Positions 5,212 to 11,883 of a DNA stretch of 12,297 bases are shown one piece after another. The notes under the pieces are model-generated. The model worked only from the letters and a program-made list of their open reading frames with translations, had not been told where the DNA came from and did not search any database. Numbering within the stretch: position 1 is the first letter of the stretch; every line of letters starts with the position of its first letter. The stretch is from Hadesarchaea archaeon (GTDB lineage Archaea; Hadarchaeota; Hadarchaeia; Hadarchaeales; Hadarchaeaceae). Position numbers and translations under genes: made by a program. The stretch covers positions 1 through 12,297 of the forward strand of contig JAUWYN010000024.1 in assembly GCA_030615805.1 (NCBI GenBank), in the 5' to 3' direction.

Positions 5212-7527
5212 GTGAATAACCCTCCTAAGGTAGAAAACGTGGCACACGTAAGCAAGATCGAACTCCGGGGCTTCAAGTCGTTTGGAAATTCTAAGGTGAG
5301 CATTCCTCTCTCGAGGGGTTTGACGGCCATCGTCGGGCCAAATGGTTCAGGTAAGAGCAACGTCATCGATGGACTCTGCTTCGTGCTGGGCCGGATGAGC
5401 GCGAAGCTCATGCGCGCCGAGCGATTCTCTGACCTCCTCTTTAACGGAGGCAACGGCCAGCGCTCAGCCCCATTCGCCGAGGTTTCACTCCATTTCAATA
5501 ATGAGGACAGCGCGCTGCCCATCAACTCGACGACGGTGACGATATCTCGAAGGGTGGACCGGAGTGGCAAATGCGTGTATCGGATAAACAGGAAGCGCGC
5601 CTCACGACAGGAGATCGTCGACCTGCTCTCGAAGAGCATGTCCAGCCCCGGAGGCTACAACTTCATCATGCAAGGGGACGTTGACCGCTTCATAAAGATC
5701 GACCCGTTCGACCGCCGTACAATCATCGATGACCTAGCGGGGGTCGCGGAGTACGATGAAAAGAAGCAGCGATCGCTCTCGGAACTCCAGCGCGTCGAGA
5801 CCAACCTCAACTCGATGGGCGCCGTCCTAGGTGAGATCTCGGCGCAGATGAAAAAACTCAGGTCCGAACGGGAGTGCGCCATTCGTTACAGGGAGCTGAA
5901 GCAAGAGCTCGGGCATATCCGGGCTGCGCTCCTCGGCGTTCGGCGTGCCGCCTGCCGGAGAAAACTTTCTCAACTGCAACAGAGGATAAAAATGAAGGAG
6001 GGGACACTACAAGAGCTGCGCGGCAAACGTCGAGAGATTTTGGAGGAAGCTGGGAGCTACGATCGAAAAGTCGGGCACTTGGAGAAACTCGTAGAGGGGA
6101 AACAAAATACCGGTGCATTTGCGGAAGCGGTAAAAATACGTGAACGCCTCAAATTGCTCGATGAAATGCTCAACTCGACAGCGCGGGAATACTCGAAAAT
6201 AGAGGGTGAGATTGCCGACCTCAGCACCCGCATCAAAAAAATTGGGCCTCACGATGAGCGAGAAGCCTCGCTCGAAAAAATAGCCTCGCTTTCCTCGAGA
6301 TTCGAAAATCTTCACGTGAAGTTTAACGCGCTGACCCAAGCCCTCGATTCAACCAAATCGCCTACCGAAACCGAAAAAGCACTTCAGGAGCTCCGCGAGG
6401 TTCTGGGTGACCTACGTTCCATCTTGGACGACTTTTCCAAGCATCTCAGGCAGACCTCGGAGCTTCTCGAATGCGCATCATCGCTCGAAAAGTCAAACGA
6501 GTCTGAGACAGGATCCCAACTTCGACGACGCCTAATAAGCTTGGACGCTGTGCACTCCCAGCTGGATGATAGGTTGAAACAGCTACAACAACAGGTCCAG
6601 GGAGCCCAGACTGAGCTCGATAGGGCCACCGCGCTGGAAGAGGATGAGCGGTCTTCGATCGGGACCCTTCGCGGGGAGAGGGAAAAACTTCGACGCAGAT
6701 CCGGAAGCCTCAAGGGGAAAGCGGGTCGCCTAGAGAATGCGATAGAGCAACTCGGCAATGAATTGCAGGTATGCAGGGTCGAGGCGGCCTCGCTGCGGCC
6801 TCAACTCGAAAACATCGAGGGGGAGCTAAAGCAAGTCAAGGTGGGGGCTGAAATCTCTCGCGATGTCGACCAGGCTAAGCTCGAACGAAGAGTTGAAACA
6901 TTAGGAGCAGAGCTCGAAGCGCTGGGGCCCGTGAACTTCCGGGCCATCCAAGATTTCAGGGATGCTGAACGCCGTTACAACTCCGAAAAATTAAAGTACG
7001 ACAAACTAGTCACGGAGAAGCAGGCACTCCTCGATTTCATGCGAGAGATAGATGAGAAGAAAAAAGAAGTGTTTATGCAGACCTTCAACGAGATCTCACA
7101 ACACTTCAGCAAGATCTTTAGCGAGCTATCGCCGGGGGGCGTGGCGAGGCTGGTCTTGGAGAACGAGGAGAGCCCATTCGAGGGGGGACTCGAGATTGAG
7201 GCCAAACCGGGGGGCAAGGAGATCTCTCGTGTGGATATCCTTTCGGGGGGTGAAAAAGCCCTGACCGCGCTCGCTTTTATCTTCGCCCTCCAGCGCTTCC
7301 GACCCACCACCCTCTACGTACTCGACGAGATCGACGCCCACCTCGACCCCCAGAACCTCCATCGAGTCGCGGAGCTCATCCGCCGGTCCTCGCGTGAGTC
7401 GCAAGTCATCCTCGTCACGCTGCACGATTCGATGATGTCGGTGGCCGACCGTTTGTTTGGCGTCACGATGGATAAGGGCGGGGTCTCTCGCCTGTTCTCG
7501 GTGGAGCTGGCGGAGCTTGCGGCGTGA
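5212..7527 (+). CDS. smc: Short, hinge-less SMC chromosome-segregation ATPase
   Basis: A 771-residue SMC ATPase that would bind and organise chromosomal DNA with ScpA and ScpB. The N-terminal half-head has KIELRGFKSFG (15-25), Walker A GPNGSGKS (42-49), and a Q-loop region FIMQGDV (151-157). The C-terminal half-head has LGPVNFRAIQDF (571-582), signature LSGGEKAL (677-684), Walker B LYVLDEID (701-708) and H738. Between lie about 450 mainly coiled-coil residues. Usual archaeal SMC is about 1,150-1,200 residues with a glycine-rich hinge near the middle. Here residues 345-435 occupy that place, with breaks at KIGPHDE, STKSPTETE and SNESETGSQ, and show neither hinge motifs nor a Rad50 CxxC hook. 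The frame is continuous, so this is not a frameshift. GTG 5212 is given; GTG 5239, with AAGGTAG before it, fits the family N-terminus as well. Confidence 0.9.
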   Translation: MNNPPKVENVAHVSKIELRGFKSFGNSKVSIPLSRGLTAIVGPNGSGKSNVIDGLCFVLGRMSAKLMRAERFSDLLFNGGNGQRSAPFAEVSLHFNNEDSALPINSTTVTISRRVDRSGKCVYRINRKRASRQEIVDLLSKSMSSPGGYNFIMQGDVDRFIKIDPFDRRTIIDDLAGVAEYDEKKQRSLSELQRVETNLNSMGAVLGEISAQMKKLRSERECAIRYRELKQELGHIRAALLGVRRAACRRKLSQLQQRIKMKEGTLQELRGKRREILEEAGSYDRKVGHLEKLVEGKQNTGAFAEAVKIRERLKLLDEMLNSTAREYSKIEGEIADLSTRIKKIGPHDEREASLEKIASLSSRFENLHVKFNALTQALDSTKSPTETEKALQELREVLGDLRSILDDFSKHLRQTSELLECASSLEKSNESETGSQLRRRLISLDAVHSQLDDRLKQLQQQVQGAQTELDRATALEEDERSSIGTLRGEREKLRRRSGSLKGKAGRLENAIEQLGNELQVCRVEAASLRPQLENIEGELKQVKVGAEISRDVDQAKLERRVETLGAELEALGPVNFRAIQDFRDAERRYNSEKLKYDKLVTEKQALLDFMREIDEKKKEVFMQTFNEISQHFSKIFSELSPGGVARLVLENEESPFEGGLEIEAKPGGKEISRVDILSGGEKALTALAFIFALQRFRPTTLYVLDEIDAHLDPQNLHRVAELIRRSSRESQVILVTLHDSMMSVADRLFGVTMDKGGVSRLFSVELAELAA

Positions 7528-7536
7528 GGTGAGAAG

Positions 7537-8190
7537 ATGGCTACAATCGCAGATCAACCCTTCCAAATCCTGCTCGGGCTGGTGCAGGAGCACAAGCTCA
7601 ACCCGTGGGATGTCGACATTGAGAAGCTCGCTGGTGTTTACTTGCAGCGGGTGCATGAGATGCGGGAGTTTGATATTCGCGTTTCGGGGCGGACGCTGCT
7701 CTCGGCCTCGGTGCTCCTGCGGATGAAATCCGATTTCGTGCTCAACGGGCGGGGAAAGTCGGTCGCGGAGGAAGGACTCGAGGAGGTGTTCGACCTCGAC
7801 TTGCCGGAGCTCGGGCAAGTGACCATCGTGCAGCGCTCGCCCCGCAAGATCACGCTTCTCGACCTCATGGGCGCGCTGCAGGGGGCGCTCAAAGATATCC
7901 CGACGCGGAAACCCCTCCAGAGGAGGAAGCTGGAAAAAATCGTGCAGACGCTCAACGAATATCACATAAACATCGAGCGGTACCTCGGGGAGCTGTACCA
8001 GCGAATAAAAAGCCTCGTCGCCTCAGGGCAGGAGGTCCCGCTCTCGGCGCTCGTCCTCGAACGAACTAGACTCGCGGTGGCACGAACCCTCCTCCTCCTA
8101 CTGTTCCTCAGCATTCAGGGCAAGGTGGTGCTGCAACAGCCCGAACCATTCGGTGAAATATTCGCCTCCGTGCCGGTGGAGGGGGAGTAG
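7537..8190 (+). CDS. scpA: Condensin kleisin subunit ScpA
   Basis: A 217-residue kleisin that links the two SMC heads and recruits ScpB. The N-terminal domain has the family start FQILLGLVQEHKLNPWDVDI (residues 9-28) followed by YLQRVHEMREFDIRVSGRTL and LLRMKSDFVL. The C-terminal winged helix that would cap an SMC head is seen in LLLLLFLSIQGKVVLQQ and EPFGEIF. The length is normal for archaeal ScpA, so the kleisin is not shortened in step with the small Smc. The Shine-Dalgarno GAGGTGA (7526-7532) overlaps the smc stop, nine bases from the smc end to ATG 7537, indicating coupled expression. Confidence 0.9.
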   Translation: MATIADQPFQILLGLVQEHKLNPWDVDIEKLAGVYLQRVHEMREFDIRVSGRTLLSASVLLRMKSDFVLNGRGKSVAEEGLEEVFDLDLPELGQVTIVQRSPRKITLLDLMGALQGALKDIPTRKPLQRRKLEKIVQTLNEYHINIERYLGELYQRIKSLVASGQEVPLSALVLERTRLAVARTLLLLLFLSIQGKVVLQQPEPFGEIFASVPVEGE

Positions 8191-8192
8191 CC

Positions 8193-8702
8193 ATGGGGGG
8201 CAAGGAGGATCGCTCAATTATCGAAGCCGTCTTTTACGCGGCCGACCGCCCGCTGACCCTGGGGGAGCTGCGCAAGATTTTGGGGACATCATCCGAGACC
8301 TACGTGCGCAAACTCGTGGAGGCGCTCATCGCTGATTACAAAAAGCGGGGCGGGCCCCTCGTGCTCACCGAAACCTCGCGGGGAACCTTTTCGCTCCGCC
8401 TCCATGAGGAGTACATGCCGAAGCTGGAGGGGGTGGTGCCCAAAGCTAGGCTCTCGCGGGGGGCACTGAAGACCCTCGCCATGATCGCCTACAAGCAGCC
8501 AGTCTACCAAGCGAGGCTAGCCGACCTTCGGGGCAGCCGAGTTTACGATCACGTTAAGCAGCTGGGGGCGATCGGCTTTATTGAATCCAGGCCCTTCGAA
8601 CGGACGAGGGTGCTCCGGACCTCACGGAGGTTCGCTGGCCACTTCGGCTTCGAGGACGATATGGACAAAATCCGTGAGCGAATTGAGGAACTCATGCGGT
8701 AG
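8193..8702 (+). CDS. scpB: Condensin accessory subunit ScpB
   Basis: A 169-residue tandem winged-helix protein that dimerises on the central part of ScpA. The first domain is SIIEAVFYAADRPLTLGELR. The second is marked by the family hallmark ALKTLAMIAYKQPVYQARLA and DLRGSRVYDHVKQL (91-124). It ends in a charged helix (DDMDKIRERIEELMR). ATG 8193 lies two bases after the scpA stop and is preceded by GGAGGGGGAG, a strong ribosome binding site. It is the last gene of the smc-scpA-scpB operon. The next gene is on the other strand. Confidence 0.9.
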   Translation: MGGKEDRSIIEAVFYAADRPLTLGELRKILGTSSETYVRKLVEALIADYKKRGGPLVLTETSRGTFSLRLHEEYMPKLEGVVPKARLSRGALKTLAMIAYKQPVYQARLADLRGSRVYDHVKQLGAIGFIESRPFERTRVLRTSRRFAGHFGFEDDMDKIRERIEELMR

Positions 8703-8761
8703 GGTACGTATTTAGCCCACGAATCGATTTCCGCGCGCTTGGCATTGCTGCTCCACAAATC

Positions 8762-8781
8762 AGTGGCGAACGTTCGCCATC
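8762..8781. repeat. 20-bp direct repeat with 16-bp palindrome, copy at the stop codon
   Basis: AGTGGCGAACGTTCGCCATC contains the perfect palindrome TGGCGAACGTTCGCCA (8764-8779). It is identical to 8986-9005, exactly 224 bp away in the same orientation. On the minus strand it begins at the stop of the Cas2-like gene, giving TGATGG, where the TGA stop overlaps an ATG that opens a six-codon frame (MANVRH, then TGA) identical to the start of the gene itself. Confidence 0.85.
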
Positions 8782-9004
8782 ATACAACCGGCACCTGACC
8801 CCTCTTGACCAGTTCTACTTCAGCCCCGCGCTCGAAGCAGAAGTTGGCTATCCGTAAAGCGACATCTAGCCTATTGGTTCTAGCGACGCTGTACTGAATC
8901 CACTCGGCCACGCCATCCGACTCCAGACGCTCGTGCAGGCGGTAGAGGTTTTGGGGAGCTTTGCCCTTAAAATCGTAAATTACATAGTGGCGAACGTTCG
9001 CCAT
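8780..9004 (-). CDS. Small Cas2-like ferredoxin-fold protein (hypothetical)
   Basis: A 74-residue protein from ATG 9004. The pattern is strand HYVIYDF (6-12), helix APQNLYRLHERLES, strand EWIQYSVAR (34-42), helix DVALRIANFCFERG and strand AEVELVKRG. This resembles the beta-alpha-beta layout of Cas2, including an Asp after the first strand (D11) and a QYSV strand. There is no cas1, CRISPR array or other cas gene nearby, so it is not called a functional Cas2. VapD-like or other stand-alone proteins of this fold are alternatives. ATG 9025 would add MGKNGLA and is preceded closely by GGAG. A TATA box (9056-9063) predicts a start near 9033, compatible with either. The gene is bounded exactly by the two palindromic repeats and lies alone between scpB and rps8e. 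Confidence 0.6.
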   Translation of the reverse strand: MANVRHYVIYDFKGKAPQNLYRLHERLESDGVAEWIQYSVARTNRLDVALRIANFCFERGAEVELVKRGQVPVV

Positions 9005-9005
9005 C
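8986..9005. repeat. 20-bp direct repeat with 16-bp palindrome, copy at the start codon
   Basis: The second copy of AGTGGCGAACGTTCGCCATC, with its palindrome at 8988-9003. On the minus strand it encodes M-A-N-V-R-H, the first residues of the Cas2-like protein. A protein bound here would cover the start codon, so an autoregulatory operator is possible. I saw no third copy of the CGAACGTTCG core in the window. Confidence 0.85.
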
Positions 9006-9055
9006 GCCAAACCGTTTTTTCCCATTTCTCCAGCCGAGGTTTTGGGTGGGGGTTG

Positions 9056-9063
9056 CTTATAAG
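9056..9063 (-). promoter_or_regulatory. TATA-like box of the Cas2-like gene
   Basis: CTTATAAG is self-complementary and lies about 35 bases before ATG 9025 and 55 before ATG 9004 on the minus strand. It predicts a start near 9033. No other clear promoter for this gene is visible. Confidence 0.45.
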
Positions 9064-9129
9064 AAAACAGACGATGCACGGCCGTGAAGCTGGGAGGAAC
9101 AGGTCAGCTAAATACGTGCGCGGTAGGAA

Positions 9130-9138
9130 CTTTTTATA
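9130..9138 (+). promoter_or_regulatory. TATA box of rps8e
   Basis: CTTTTTATA is centred about 38 bases before ATG 9172 and predicts a start near 9160, giving a short leader with GGTG at 9163-9166 as the Shine-Dalgarno. Confidence 0.6.
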
Positions 9139-9171
9139 CCCATGCGCAGAAAAGTTGCAAGCGGTGCCTAA

Positions 9172-9612
9172 ATGGCCAAGTGGCAGGGTAGATCGCTGAA
9201 GAAGTCGAGCGGGGGGCGAATATGGGCTAGCCGGAAGAAGCGCAAGCGGGAGATGGGGAGCGAGTTTGTCGAGACCAAGCTCGGCCCGACAAAACGGATC
9301 GAGCGGCGTGCCTGCGGTGGTAAGATAAAAATCAGCTCGCTCGGTGCCGATGTCACCAACGTCGTGGACCCGAGAACCGGACAGGTAAAAAAATCCAAGA
9401 TACTCACGGTCCTTGAGAATCCAGCTGACCCGCACTTCGTCCGCAGAAATGTCCTGACGAAGGGAGCGATAATCGAAACCGAGCTCGGCCGTGCACGCGT
9501 GACCAGCCGGCCCGGACAGAGCGGCGGCATCGATGCCGTGTTGCTCGAGGCTAAACCCGTTGAAGCCGAGAAACCCGCTGAGAAGCCAGCAGTGCCAGAA
9601 GAAAAATCATAG
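9172..9612 (+). CDS. rps8e: 30S ribosomal protein S8e
   Basis: A 146-residue archaeal/eukaryotic small-subunit protein. The basic N-terminus MAKWQGRSLKKSSGGRIW and KKRKRE leads into ETKLGPTKRIERRACGGKIK, followed by VLENPADPHFVRRNVLTKGA and a conserved end, ARVTSRPGQSGGIDAVLL. The core matches the usual 125-130 residue length. The extra 20 residues are a Pro-Glu-Lys-Ala low-complexity tail (VEAEKPAEKPAVPEEKS). It has its own TATA box and stands alone, convergent with the DUF211 gene. Confidence 0.95.
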   Translation: MAKWQGRSLKKSSGGRIWASRKKRKREMGSEFVETKLGPTKRIERRACGGKIKISSLGADVTNVVDPRTGQVKKSKILTVLENPADPHFVRRNVLTKGAIIETELGRARVTSRPGQSGGIDAVLLEAKPVEAEKPAEKPAVPEEKS

Positions 9613-9665
9613 CATTTGTTGTTTCCCTAGCCGATGGTGTACACTTTTGCCATTGTCCCAACGGA

Positions 9666-9679
9666 AGGAGCTAGCTCCT
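9666..9679. repeat. 14-bp perfect palindrome between convergent genes
   Basis: AGGAGCTAGCTCCT covers the TAG stop of the DUF211 gene (9671-9673). It lies about 55 bases after the rps8e stop. Position suggests a shared 3'-end signal for two convergent transcripts, but with no loop and no T-tract beside it the terminator reading is weak. Confidence 0.4.
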
Positions 9680-9997
9680 ACTTTCATAGGTGCGAAGTCT
9701 GAGTCGGCGTTCGGTGGCCCCGCCCGCTAGGCTGCCTGTTACCACCTCGTCGACGCTGTGGACGACGCCGCCCCATTCCTCGATCGCCGAGCGTATCACC
9801 CCATAATCCAGCTGGCCCTCGATGGTGACATTGAGAGTCTCCGTGTCCTTGTCAATCTCGATGAGCGTCACGTTCACCCCGTCGACACCCGGCATCGAGC
9901 TGAGCTTCGTCGCGAACTCAGGAAGCGTGGGGCTGTGCGGCTTGAGCACATCGAGTACTAGCCTGCGGAGCTTTCGGGCGGGGGTCCTTCTAGCCAT
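9671..9997 (-). CDS. DUF211 family protein
   Basis: A 108-residue archaeal protein of the DUF211 family, a ferredoxin-like fold of unknown cellular role. Recognisable features are a basic N-terminal helix (ARRTPARKLRRLVLDVLKPH), LPEFATKLSSMPGVDGVNVT, the acidic EIDKDTETLNVTIEG, and DYGVIRSAIEEWGGVVHSVD followed by EVVTG. It is full length for the family. ATG 9997 follows GTGAT (about 10003-10007 on the minus strand) as a ribosome binding site. It is divergent from gar1 and convergent with rps8e. Confidence 0.85.
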   Translation of the reverse strand: MARRTPARKLRRLVLDVLKPHSPTLPEFATKLSSMPGVDGVNVTLIEIDKDTETLNVTIEGQLDYGVIRSAIEEWGGVVHSVDEVVTGSLAGGATERRLRLRTYESRS

Positions 9998-10090
9998 TCA
10001 ATCATCACATTCAAATGAACCTCCATTGGTTTAAGAATTTTCATGCGTGCTGAAAGGCAGCCGACCGTGTCTTTTATAAGTTACGAAAAG

Positions 10091-10098
10091 CTTATATA
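10091..10098 (+). promoter_or_regulatory. TATA box of the gar1-tfb operon
   Basis: CTTATATA predicts a start near 10121. The leader contains GGGGGATC (10127-10134), a ribosome binding site three bases before ATG 10137. A second AT-rich element, CTTTTATAAG, lies at about 10072-10081. Confidence 0.55.
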
Positions 10099-10136
10099 CA
10101 GATAGATGAACCACTTTTAAATTTTTGGGGGATCAA

Positions 10137-10430
10137 ATGCGCAAGTTAGGCAAGGTCATCCACCTCACCAATCGCGGGCTCGTGCTGCGTGTCGAGCAGG
10201 TACCGGATCTCGGCGGAGCCGTGTATGACGGGGCAGGCGAGCGCGTGGGAAGCGTGCTCGACCTCTTCGGGCCCGTCGCGGCGCCCTACGCCGTGATAAA
10301 ATCCGCCCGCGAGGCCCGAGCCGAGATTGGGAAGCTCATCGGTAAGGAGCTATATATGGGGGAGCGATATGGAGAGACCCGAAAAGCAAAAAAAGTGCCC
10401 GGAATGCGGAAGCGGAAAGCTCGTGCGTGA
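10137..10430 (+). CDS. gar1: H/ACA RNP protein Gar1
   Basis: A 97-residue beta-barrel subunit of the archaeal H/ACA RNP, which guides pseudouridylation of rRNA together with Cbf5, Nop10 and L7Ae. Family segments are MRKLGKVIHLTNRGLVLRVE, GGAVYDGAGERVGSVLDLFG and PVAAPYAVIKSA, then LIGKELYM. The usual archaeal protein ends near this point. Here the frame goes on for about 23 residues (GERYGETRKAKKVPGMRKRK and onward), a basic tail encoded over the beginning of tfb in another frame. ATG 10137 is chosen from the family start and the GGGGGATC before it; TTG 10125 is in frame upstream. Confidence 0.9.
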   Translation: MRKLGKVIHLTNRGLVLRVEQVPDLGGAVYDGAGERVGSVLDLFGPVAAPYAVIKSAREARAEIGKLIGKELYMGERYGETRKAKKVPGMRKRKARA

Positions 10431-11289
10431 CTACGAGCGCGCCGAGCTAGTGTGCGCTGGGTGTGGCTTCGTCATCCACGACAAGATTATGGACATGGGG
10501 CCCGAGTGGAGGGCCTTCGACCAGGAGCAGCGGGAGCGCCGGGGGCGGGTTGGAGCACCTATGACATTCACGATTCACGATAAAGGATTGTCGACGATGA
10601 TCGACTGGCGAGACCGTGACTCCCATGGGAAGGACCTGACGCCCAAGCGTCGCGCTCAGATCTACCGCCTGCGAAAGTGGCAGCGCCGAATTCGGGTCTC
10701 CGACGCGACCGAGCGAAACCTAGCCTTCGCGCTCTCGGAGGTCGACCGGATGTCCTCGCACCTGGGCCTGCCCCGAAACGTGCGTGAGGCTGCGGCGGTC
10801 ATCTACCGGCGGGCGGTTGAAGAGCGATTGATCCGAGGGCGTTCGATCGAGGGCGTTGCCGCAGCGGCCCTCTACGCTGCCTGCCGAGAGTGCAAGGTTC
10901 CTCGGACGCTCGACGAAATTGCAGACGTCTCGCGTGTGAGCAAGAAGGAAATCGGGCGGAGCTACCGGTTCATCGCGCGCGAGCTGCTCATCCACCTGCG
11001 CCCGACGAGCCCGACCGATTACATCCCGCGCTTCGGGTCTGAGCTGGGGCTGAGCGGGGAGGCGCAGTCGAAGGCGATCGATCTGCTTAAGGAGGCGACG
11101 AAGAAGGGGCTGACTTCTGGGCGGGGGCCGACGGGTGTGGCGGCTGCGGCAATCTACATCGCCAGTGTGGTCAGCGGTGAGCGGCGGACGCAGCGAGATG
11201 TGGCTGATGTGGCGCGAGTAACAGAGGTCACCGTGAGGAACCGCTATAAGGAACTTTGCGAGAAGCTGGGGCTAGAGGTTGAGCTTTAG
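10369..11289 (+). CDS. tfb: Transcription initiation factor TFB
   Basis: A 306-residue archaeal TFIIB homologue that bridges TBP-bound promoters and RNA polymerase. The N-terminal zinc ribbon uses C10, C13, C29 and C32 (CPECGSGK and CAGCGF). The B-reader/linker region follows, with DMGPEWRAFDQEQRERRGRV and GAPMTFTIHDKGLSTMID. Two cyclin repeats cover roughly 105-200 and 200-300, with RSIEGVAAAALYAACREC, PRTLDEIADVSRVSKKEIGR, GRGPTGVAAAAIYIAS and the C-terminal helix-turn-helix RTQRDVADVARVTEVTVRNR. ATG 10369 follows GGGGGAG (about 10356-10362) and fits the family; an in-frame start at 10327 would add 14 unrelated residues. The gene begins 62 bp inside gar1. Confidence 0.95.
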   Translation: MERPEKQKKCPECGSGKLVRDYERAELVCAGCGFVIHDKIMDMGPEWRAFDQEQRERRGRVGAPMTFTIHDKGLSTMIDWRDRDSHGKDLTPKRRAQIYRLRKWQRRIRVSDATERNLAFALSEVDRMSSHLGLPRNVREAAAVIYRRAVEERLIRGRSIEGVAAAALYAACRECKVPRTLDEIADVSRVSKKEIGRSYRFIARELLIHLRPTSPTDYIPRFGSELGLSGEAQSKAIDLLKEATKKGLTSGRGPTGVAAAAIYIASVVSGERRTQRDVADVARVTEVTVRNRYKELCEKLGLEVEL

Positions 11290-11296
11290 AGTTCCA

Positions 11297-11330
11297 TTTT
11301 ACCTTCTTTTAAAAAATAAGGCTAATTTTT
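11297..11330 (+). terminator. T-rich terminator region after tfb
   Basis: Three T-tracts (11297-11300, 11307-11310 and 11326-11330) directly follow the tfb stop. Clusters of short T-runs are typical archaeal terminators. No hairpin is evident. The rest of the gap to 11457 shows no convincing gene or RNA. Confidence 0.4.
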
Positions 11331-11457
11331 AACAGTTCTTCTGTGAATACTTTCGGTGCCTTCTGTCCGGAAACCGCGTCGGCAAGCGTGTGTAAGCCTG
11401 ACTTTGGGCCCTGCGGAAAGCAAAAGTAGCGCCATCCCAAACGTTTAATCGAGCCCC

Positions 11458-11883
11458 ATGCGCGGAACCTACGTGCTCCTCGCCCACGTGCCCTACGACC
11501 TCGTGCTGAGCGTCGGCGAGCTCGGCAATCGCTCCTTTAAGGCGGGCTACTACGCCTACATCGGCTCGGCACTGGGCGGCCTCGAGGCGCGTGTCGGGCG
11601 CCATCTGAGGCGGAAGAAGCTCGCGCGCTGGCACATCGATTATCTGCTCGCTCGAGCCCGCGCGGTCGATGTCGTCGTCGCAGAGAGTGATGAACGAAAA
11701 GAATGTGCGGTCGCTGGCGAGCTCGCGAAAAACTTCTCAAGCATCCGGGGCTTCGGCTCGAGTGATTGCAAGTGCGAGAGTCACCTCTTCTACAGCCCGG
11801 ATCCTCACGAGCTGCTCAGGCAGGCGATACTCGGGTTCAGAGCTTGTGGACTCAAGCCGAAGAAAGGTGTCAGGTATGGCTGA
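11458..11883 (+). CDS. DUF123 / GIY-YIG-like (Uri superfamily) nuclease
   Basis: A 141-residue protein of the DUF123 (COG1833) family, predicted Uri-type endonucleases. The GIY-YIG-like signature is GYYAYIGSALGGLEARVGRH (30-49), followed by the family motif ARWHIDYLLA (56-65), a conserved Glu in AVAGELA, and GFGSSDCKCESHLFY (98-112). The cysteines in DCKC are typical of the family. In other genomes this domain stands alone or is fused to endonuclease III, which suggests DNA repair, but activity is not established. The ATG is the first residue of the family. No clear Shine-Dalgarno precedes it, so a leaderless transcript is possible. Its end overlaps the next gene by eight bases. Confidence 0.85.
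   Translation: MRGTYVLLAHVPYDLVLSVGELGNRSFKAGYYAYIGSALGGLEARVGRHLRRKKLARWHIDYLLARARAVDVVVAESDERKECAVAGELAKNFSSIRGFGSSDCKCESHLFYSPDPHELLRQAILGFRACGLKPKKGVRYG

Noticed and set aside
5212..7527. Smc as a Rad50 or zinc-hook protein
   Set aside because: No CxxC occurs in the coiled-coil middle, the head motifs (GFKSFG, LGPVN, LSGGEKAL) are SMC-type, and scpA and scpB follow.
7126..7965. Minus-strand open frame (279 codons) opposite smc and scpA
   Set aside because: It is antisense to the SMC signature/Walker B region and the ScpA N-terminus, both strongly conserved; no independent motifs or ribosome binding site.
8764..9003. Palindromes as LexA/SOS boxes because of the CGAACGTTCG core
   Set aside because: Only superficially like bacterial SOS boxes, which have spaced half-sites, and archaea lack LexA. 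No DNA-damage genes are next to them.
8762..9005. CRISPR array from two identical repeats
   Set aside because: Only two copies, separated by 204 bp that encode a protein; no spacer-sized units and no cas1.
9995..10010. Box C-like GTGATGA upstream of the DUF211 gene as a C/D sRNA
   Set aside because: No CTGA box D at a suitable distance; the motif is better explained as the ribosome binding region.
10349..10356. CTATATAT as a separate tfb promoter
   Set aside because: It is only about 13 bases before ATG 10369, so transcription would begin inside the zinc-ribbon codons; no downstream start would keep the ribbon.
11290..11457. Possible small RNA gene between tfb and the DUF123 gene
   Set aside because: No tRNA arms, C/D boxes or convincing stems could be found by eye; only terminator-like T-tracts are supported.
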